The notes under the pieces are model-generated. The model made no database searches and had not been told where the DNA came from. It saw only the letters and a program-made list of their open reading frames with translations. 10,561 nucleotides of DNA from NCBI GenBank assembly GCA_034437075.1, contig DAOTVD010000091.1, positions 1 through 10,561 of the forward strand. Direction: 5' to 3'. Numbering within the stretch: the stretch's first letter is position 1; the number at the start of each line of letters is the position of its first letter. This stretch comes from DAOTVD01 sp034437075. Lineage in GTDB: Bacteria > Chloroflexota > Anaerolineae > Aggregatilineales > J027. The translations under genes and the position numbers were made by a program. Positions 7,196-10,561 of this stretch are shown piece by piece.

Positions 7196-7788
7196 ACGAT
7201 GCGCGCTTTTAAGAAGCGCTTGACGCTATGCACGGGAATGGCGAAGCTGACCGCCGGGCCGCTAATCATGGTGTTGATGCCCACCAACCGCCCGGCGGGG
7301 TCGACTAATGCGCCGCCCGAATGACCGGGGCGCATTTTCATGGCTAGGGCCAGCCATTCGCGGCGGCCCGGTTCCATTTCGGGCAAAAAAGCGCCCGCGC
7401 CGATGACGATGCCCCCCGTGGCCGCGTTCTGAATACCCCAAGGATGGCCCAAGGCCGTGACCCACGTCCCCACGGGCAAGCGCCGCGAATCGCCTAATTC
7501 GATGGTGGGCAGGTCGTGCGCGTCAATCGCGAGCGCGGCCAGGTCTTGTTCGCGATCTTGGGCCAGCAAGCGCGCGGGGCGTTCGCTCCCATCCGCGCAG
7601 ATGACCAACGGCTGCGGGCGGCCATCCACCACATGAGCATTCGTGATGATGAGCCCTTGCGGGTGCCAGACTGTCCCCGCGCCGAGGGCTTGCGCCCCGG
7701 CCTGGACGCGCACCAGCGAGGGGAGCACCCCCGCCACCATCGCGCCCAGGTCATGGTTGATGCTGGCCAAGGTTGGCGTTGCGATCAT
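7192..7788 (-). CDS. Short HtrA-like trypsin-fold serine protease, no PDZ
   Basis: This 198-residue protein consists of essentially only a trypsin-like protease domain of the HtrA/DegP type. The triad is intact: His52 in 'NAHVV', Asp82 in 'QDLAAL', and Ser157 in 'GHSGGAL'. 'ALGHPWG' and 'VGINTMI..PAVSFAIPV' are also typical of the fold. There is no PDZ domain, and no signal peptide or membrane anchor, so a cytoplasmic location is inferred. Its first ~55 residues align with the neighbouring PDZ-bearing protease ('LPSLVRVQA...GTVW..QGLIITNAHVV' versus 'GPALVRVEA...GIVW..DGLIVTANHVL'), so the two look like tandem paralogues. The start ATG overlaps the stop of that gene by 4 bp (ATGA), suggesting translational coupling; GGTGAG lies eight bases upstream. 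The 3' end overlaps the convergent malZ stop by 4 bp. Substrates are unknown. Confidence 0.88.
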   Translation of the reverse strand: MIATPTLASINHDLGAMVAGVLPSLVRVQAGAQALGAGTVWHPQGLIITNAHVVDGRPQPLVICADGSERPARLLAQDREQDLAALAIDAHDLPTIELGDSRRLPVGTWVTALGHPWGIQNAATGGIVIGAGAFLPEMEPGRREWLALAMKMRPGHSGGALVDPAGRLVGINTMISGPAVSFAIPVHSVKRFLKARIV

Positions 7789-8738
7789 TCGGGGCGCTCA
7801 CCGATGGTTACCTCGAATTCTTGCACGGCCCCAGCGCGCAGCACCATCACGGGCACGCTCTGGCCGACGCGCTCGCCCGTCAACGAACCGAGCAGTTCAT
7901 CGACATCTTGCACGGGGTCGCCATCCAGTTGCACGAGCGTATCGCCCAGCACGAAGCCGCCAGCAGCGGCGGGGCTATCCGGCTCCACCGAAACGACCAT
8001 CACGCCCTGCGCTTGGCCCAGATGCGCGGCCACATCGGCGGGGAGTTCCACAGGCTGGACGCCAACCCCCAGATACCCCCGCTGCACGCGCCCATGGGTG
8101 GCCAAAACGCCCATCACGCGCATTAACGTCGGCGGGGTGAGCGTCAAGCTGATGCCGCGTAACAAAGCGGAGGTGTTCAGGCCCAGCAATTGGCCATTCG
8201 CGGCCACCAACGGCCCGCCCGAAAAACCAGGATACATGACGACATCCGTCTGCAAAAAGTATTCCAGGTGTACACGCCGGCCCTGACCGCCGCGCCGCCG
8301 CGAACCCCGTTTCCGGCCTCCGCCGTTGCCCATCGACATGCGCCAGTTTTCTTCCAACGCGCTCACCACGCCCAGCGTCGCCAGCGGATTTTCGGCAGGG
8401 CGGCCCAGCGCCAACACGATATTGCCGACTTTTAAGGCGTTGATGTCGCCCCATTCCGGCGCGCTCAGGTCGGCGCGGTCGGTGCGCAAGAGCGCCAAAT
8501 CGGTGGAAGGATCGCGCCCGACGATCTGTGCTTCGGCGGTTTCGCCATCCTGAAAACCGATGCGAATGCCCTCGTCGGCTTCAAGGACATGGTTGGCCGT
8601 CACGATGAGCCCATCTGCCGACCAGACAATGCCGCTGGCGGGCAATCGGCGCCGCGCTTCGACGCGCACCAGGGCCGGGCCAGTAGCCTCGACAACACCC
8701 GCGAGTTCATCCGAAAGATTCTGTAATACATCCGACAT
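7785..8738 (-). CDS. HtrA/DegP-like serine protease with PDZ domain and basic insertion
   Basis: This 317-residue protein has a trypsin-like domain (~1-212) and one PDZ domain (~219-312, opening 'RGYLGVGVQPVELP', with 'GVMVVSVEPDSPAAAGGFVLGD'). The triad is His50 in 'TANHVL', Asp80 in 'STDLALL', and Ser173 in 'GFSGGPL', where the usual Asn before Ser is Phe. Unlike most HtrA proteins it lacks a signal peptide or anchor, so it should be cytoplasmic. Residues ~138-157 are an Arg/Gly-rich insertion (GGGRKRGSRRRGG and following), in the part of the domain that in HtrA proteins carries regulatory loops. The frame also has a GTG at 8765, but ATG 8738 is preferred because AAGGA lies seven bases before it. 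The gene begins about 104 bp after the yceI-like stop and may have its own promoter. It overlaps the next protease gene by 4 bp. Confidence 0.9.
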   Translation of the reverse strand: MSDVLQNLSDELAGVVEATGPALVRVEARRRLPASGIVWSADGLIVTANHVLEADEGIRIGFQDGETAEAQIVGRDPSTDLALLRTDRADLSAPEWGDINALKVGNIVLALGRPAENPLATLGVVSALEENWRMSMGNGGGRKRGSRRRGGQGRRVHLEYFLQTDVVMYPGFSGGPLVAANGQLLGLNTSALLRGISLTLTPPTLMRVMGVLATHGRVQRGYLGVGVQPVELPADVAAHLGQAQGVMVVSVEPDSPAAAGGFVLGDTLVQLDGDPVQDVDELLGSLTGERVGQSVPVMVLRAGAVQEFEVTIGERPE

Positions 8739-8745
8739 ATTCGAT

Positions 8746-8750
8746 TCCTT
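8746..8750 (-). promoter_or_regulatory. Ribosome binding site deciding the HtrA-like start
   Basis: AAGGA on the minus strand stands seven bases before the ATG at 8738-8736. It lies inside the nine-codon extension that would be used from the GTG at 8765, and so favours the shorter protein. Confidence 0.6.
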
Positions 8751-8842
8751 AGACGGTATTTTCACGATGGTTTCAGTGTAAAACGCCGCCGGGCTAGGTG
8801 GAATCAGTAAAGGGGATAGGCGATCCTAGCCATTTGGGTAGG

Positions 8843-9586
8843 TTAGGGCGTTGCGCGGGTGGCCAGGAAGATAAATCGCATGTTCACCGTGTCACCGCTC
8901 TCTACAAAGTCGGGGATGCGCACTGGCCCCACGCCGAGTTCGGAAAGCTGTAGGGTCGTCTCGGCGGTGCCGCGCAGGGTATCGCCTTCTAACGTGGCGG
9001 TCACTTGCCAGGTGGTGCTCACCGGGCGGCCTTTAATCGTCAAGGGGCCTTGGATGACAAACGCCACCGGGGCGCCGCGCTGCGGCTCGGCGGGAAAATC
9101 GCGCAATTCGGCGGATTGAAAGACCGCTTGCGGATAGTTCAGCACGTCGAAATAGCCGAGCCGTACCACGCGGTCGCGCGTGGCGCTGTTACTTTCGAAG
9201 CTCGCCATATTGACCGCCACTTCGCAAACACGGCTGCGCGCTGGGTTGGCCGCATCCAGCAAAATGAAGCCATCCAGCGTGCGCGTGTGGCCCTGGATGG
9301 TGTTTTCGCGCCCGCTGGTCCGTAATCGCTCGGCGATTGTGTAGCGCATTTCGCTTTCATCCGGCACGAACCGATAGATGGCCTGGTCATCGCTTGGGGT
9401 GCCACAATCCGCAGCGACCGGGGGCGTGGTGTCGGCGTCAGTGGCGGGCAGGATGACGAACTCGACCACCAGCACGACCAGCGCCAGCGTGGCCAAGAGC
9501 AAGATCAAGGCCGTAAGGATGGCCCGGCCATATAGCGGGCGGGTCGTCAGTTCCGGCAGGCTCAGGTCATCAGGAGGTTTGTTCAT
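8843..9586 (-). CDS. Membrane-anchored YceI-domain protein
   Basis: YceI-type proteins are lipocalin-like barrels that bind long polyisoprenoid or lipid molecules, usually in the periplasm; the physiological role is poorly defined. This 247-residue protein has a basic, Pro-rich N-terminus, one hydrophobic segment (~21-46) that looks like an uncleaved anchor, and a YceI domain from ~70 to 243. Typical features are the early 'Y.F.P..SE..Y', 'GHTRTLDGFILLD' at 99-111, 'RDRVVRLGYFDVLNYPQAVFQS' at 137-158, and 'GPLTIKGR' at 180-187. Cys61 and Cys121 could form a disulfide outside the membrane. I chose ATG 9586 over a longer frame from 9730 because homology and the anchor start there and GAGGTG lies nine bases upstream. 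It overlaps the preceding membrane-protein gene by 17 bp, so the two are probably translated together. Confidence 0.85.
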   Translation of the reverse strand: MNKPPDDLSLPELTTRPLYGRAILTALILLLATLALVVLVVEFVILPATDADTTPPVAADCGTPSDDQAIYRFVPDESEMRYTIAERLRTSGRENTIQGHTRTLDGFILLDAANPARSRVCEVAVNMASFESNSATRDRVVRLGYFDVLNYPQAVFQSAELRDFPAEPQRGAPVAFVIQGPLTIKGRPVSTTWQVTATLEGDTLRGTAETTLQLSELGVGPVRIPDFVESGDTVNMRFIFLATRATP

Positions 9587-10397
9587 GATCGGGGGCACCT
9601 CGTTCGGCGAGGCGGGTGCGAAAAAAGTCGATTGGGCTGGTGGGGGTGCTGGGGGTGGGCGGCGGCGTGCCATGGTCGGACTCGTAGATTTCGCGGGCCA
9701 GGGTTTGGGCCTTGCGCAGCAACACAACACCCACGAAGAACGGGAAAAGAATCGTGGCGGCGTCTATGATGCCACTTAAGCCCTGCTCGTTCAACGATAG
9801 CCCGAAGGTGATGTCGTGCAACAAGGCAAAAACCACTGCGACGGCCATAAACCACATGGGCACCAACCGATCGCGCCAGGCCGTCAGCACCAATAGCAAG
9901 GGGTAACTGAAATACAACAAAGAGATGCCCATCAGTTGCAAGCTCGCCGCCAGGATAAACCCGATGTAGAAGGCATCTTCGGTTAACATGTCATTATCCA
10001 TGGCGAACACAAAAAAATTGATTCCCCATAGCTGGATACTGCTAGCAGCCAGGATGAAGGCTGCGCCCATCAAGGCCACGCTCGTGCTGATCCAATGCAG
10101 AAAGCGCACATTATGCCAAGCAAAATACAGATGAAACGTCCAGATAACGGCCAGCATCGCCGCATTGGGGGCGATGCTTGTCAGAAAAATGACCAGGGTA
10201 AAAATGAGGTGGTTGTCATTGTACAATTCGAGCACCGATGGTGCCGCATCTGCCGTATAGCCTCGGGCGATCTGCTCTTGCACGACATCCCAATAGCCGA
10301 GCGCGACGAGAAAAATTCCCAGGATAATAATCAACTCGGCCAAAATCGCCGCCTGGCCTCCCGTATACAGAATGCGCACCATCTGACGTGCTGACAT
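9570..10397 (-). CDS. Six-helix membrane protein of unknown function
   Basis: I do not recognise the family of this 275-residue protein. Hydrophobic segments are seen at about 17-35, 64-92, 102-120, 142-170, 177-195 and 209-227, suggesting six transmembrane helices. A soluble, Pro/Thr-rich tail (~240-275, with TPPPTPSTPTSP) follows. Histidines at 89, 95 and 101 ('FHLYFAWHNVRFLHW') recur every six residues at the end of the second helix, and further histidines are at 63 and 194; metal or haem binding is possible but unproven. AGGAG lies seven bases before the ATG at 10397. The gene starts 21 bp after the PPIase stop and overlaps the YceI-domain gene by 17 bp, so the three form an operon. In E. 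coli yceI is paired with yceJ, a b561-type membrane protein; this may be an analogous pairing, though no b561 signature is evident. Confidence 0.75.
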   Translation of the reverse strand: MSARQMVRILYTGGQAAILAELIIILGIFLVALGYWDVVQEQIARGYTADAAPSVLELYNDNHLIFTLVIFLTSIAPNAAMLAVIWTFHLYFAWHNVRFLHWISTSVALMGAAFILAASSIQLWGINFFVFAMDNDMLTEDAFYIGFILAASLQLMGISLLYFSYPLLLVLTAWRDRLVPMWFMAVAVVFALLHDITFGLSLNEQGLSGIIDAATILFPFFVGVVLLRKAQTLAREIYESDHGTPPPTPSTPTSPIDFFRTRLAERGAPDHEQTS

Positions 10398-10418
10398 GGC
10401 CCGGCTCCTACCTACGGC

Positions 10419-10561
10419 TTAACTTTCGATAATGTCGATGCTTTTAAGTTCGCTGGCTGGGCCGCCGCGCTGCGGGTCACGAATCTGGATATTCATGAGC
10501 ACATCTTCGCCTTCGATCAACTCGCCAAAAACGCCATGCTTGCTATCCAGATGGGTCGTTG
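10419..10561 (-). CDS. Cyclophilin-type peptidyl-prolyl isomerase, C-terminal part
   Basis: Reading from the right edge on the minus strand, 46 complete codons precede a TAA at 10421-10419. They encode TTHLDSKHGVFGELIEGEDV followed by LMNINIRDPQRGGPASELKS and IDIIES. 'LD.KH.VFG.(V/L)IEG.DV' is the highly conserved C-terminal block of cyclophilins, which speed cis-trans isomerisation of X-Pro bonds during protein folding. The catalytic Arg and the N-terminus lie outside the window, so location (cytoplasmic or exported) cannot be told. The gene is 21 bp upstream of the membrane-protein gene and heads, or lies within, the minus-strand operon. Confidence 0.88.
   Translation of the reverse strand, partial: TTHLDSKHGVFGELIEGEDVLMNIQIRDPQRGGPASELKSIDIIES

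Noticed and set aside
8739..8765. GTG start at 8765 for the HtrA-like protease
   Set aside because: ATG 8738 has AAGGA seven bases upstream, inside the would-be extension.
8792..8831. Inverted repeat GGCTAGG / CCTAGCC between the yceI-like and htrA-like genes
   Set aside because: Arms of 7 bp are separated by 26 bases with no T-run; too weak to call a terminator or operator.
9587..9730. 48-residue N-terminal extension of the YceI-domain protein
   Set aside because: It is Pro/Arg-rich, lies wholly within the upstream membrane-protein gene, and ATG 9586 has its own ribosome binding site before a clear membrane anchor.

Overview
The window looks like a chromosomal segment of a GC-rich bacterium, most likely a member of the Chloroflexota (Anaerolineae-like). 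The lineage call is an inference. It rests on a secreted propeller protein with a 'WPD..LGCPQP' N-terminal domain and a Pro/Thr linker, a style common in that phylum, and on the general gene content. The first ~320 bases are clearly more AT-rich than the rest.

Layout. (a) 1-157, minus strand: the N-terminal end of what looks like a DDE (IS4-like) transposase, running off the left edge. It is followed by a gene-free stretch (158-319) with a 12-bp palindrome, G-runs and an 11-bp direct repeat. (b) 320-2434, minus: a secreted WD40/TolB-like propeller protein. (c) A 68-bp divergent intergenic region with two back-to-back extended -10 elements that share an inverted repeat. (d) 2503-7195, plus: a probable three-gene operon of purB (adenylosuccinate lyase of the eukaryote-like type), purA (adenylosuccinate synthetase) and a MalZ-like GH13 maltodextrin glucosidase. 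(e) 10561-7192, minus: a tightly packed cluster transcribed towards (d). In order of transcription it holds a cyclophilin-type peptidyl-prolyl isomerase (only its C-terminus is in the window), a six-helix membrane protein of unknown function, a membrane-anchored YceI-domain protein, an HtrA-like protease with a PDZ domain, and a shorter HtrA-like protease without PDZ. The two convergent clusters meet with their stop codons overlapping by 4 bp at 7192-7195.

Function. PurA and PurB act in succession in the IMP to AMP branch, and PurB also acts earlier in de novo IMP synthesis. The MalZ-like enzyme behind them would release glucose from maltodextrins in the cytoplasm. The minus-strand cluster mixes folding and proteolysis proteins (PPIase, two proteases) with a membrane protein/YceI pair, which suggests, but does not prove, a stress or envelope role. 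No tRNA, rRNA or CRISPR array was seen. No wholly new defence or metabolic system is evident. The points most worth a second look are the tandem signal-less HtrA-like proteases (one with an Arg/Gly-rich insertion), the membrane protein/YceI pair and the divergent promoter.
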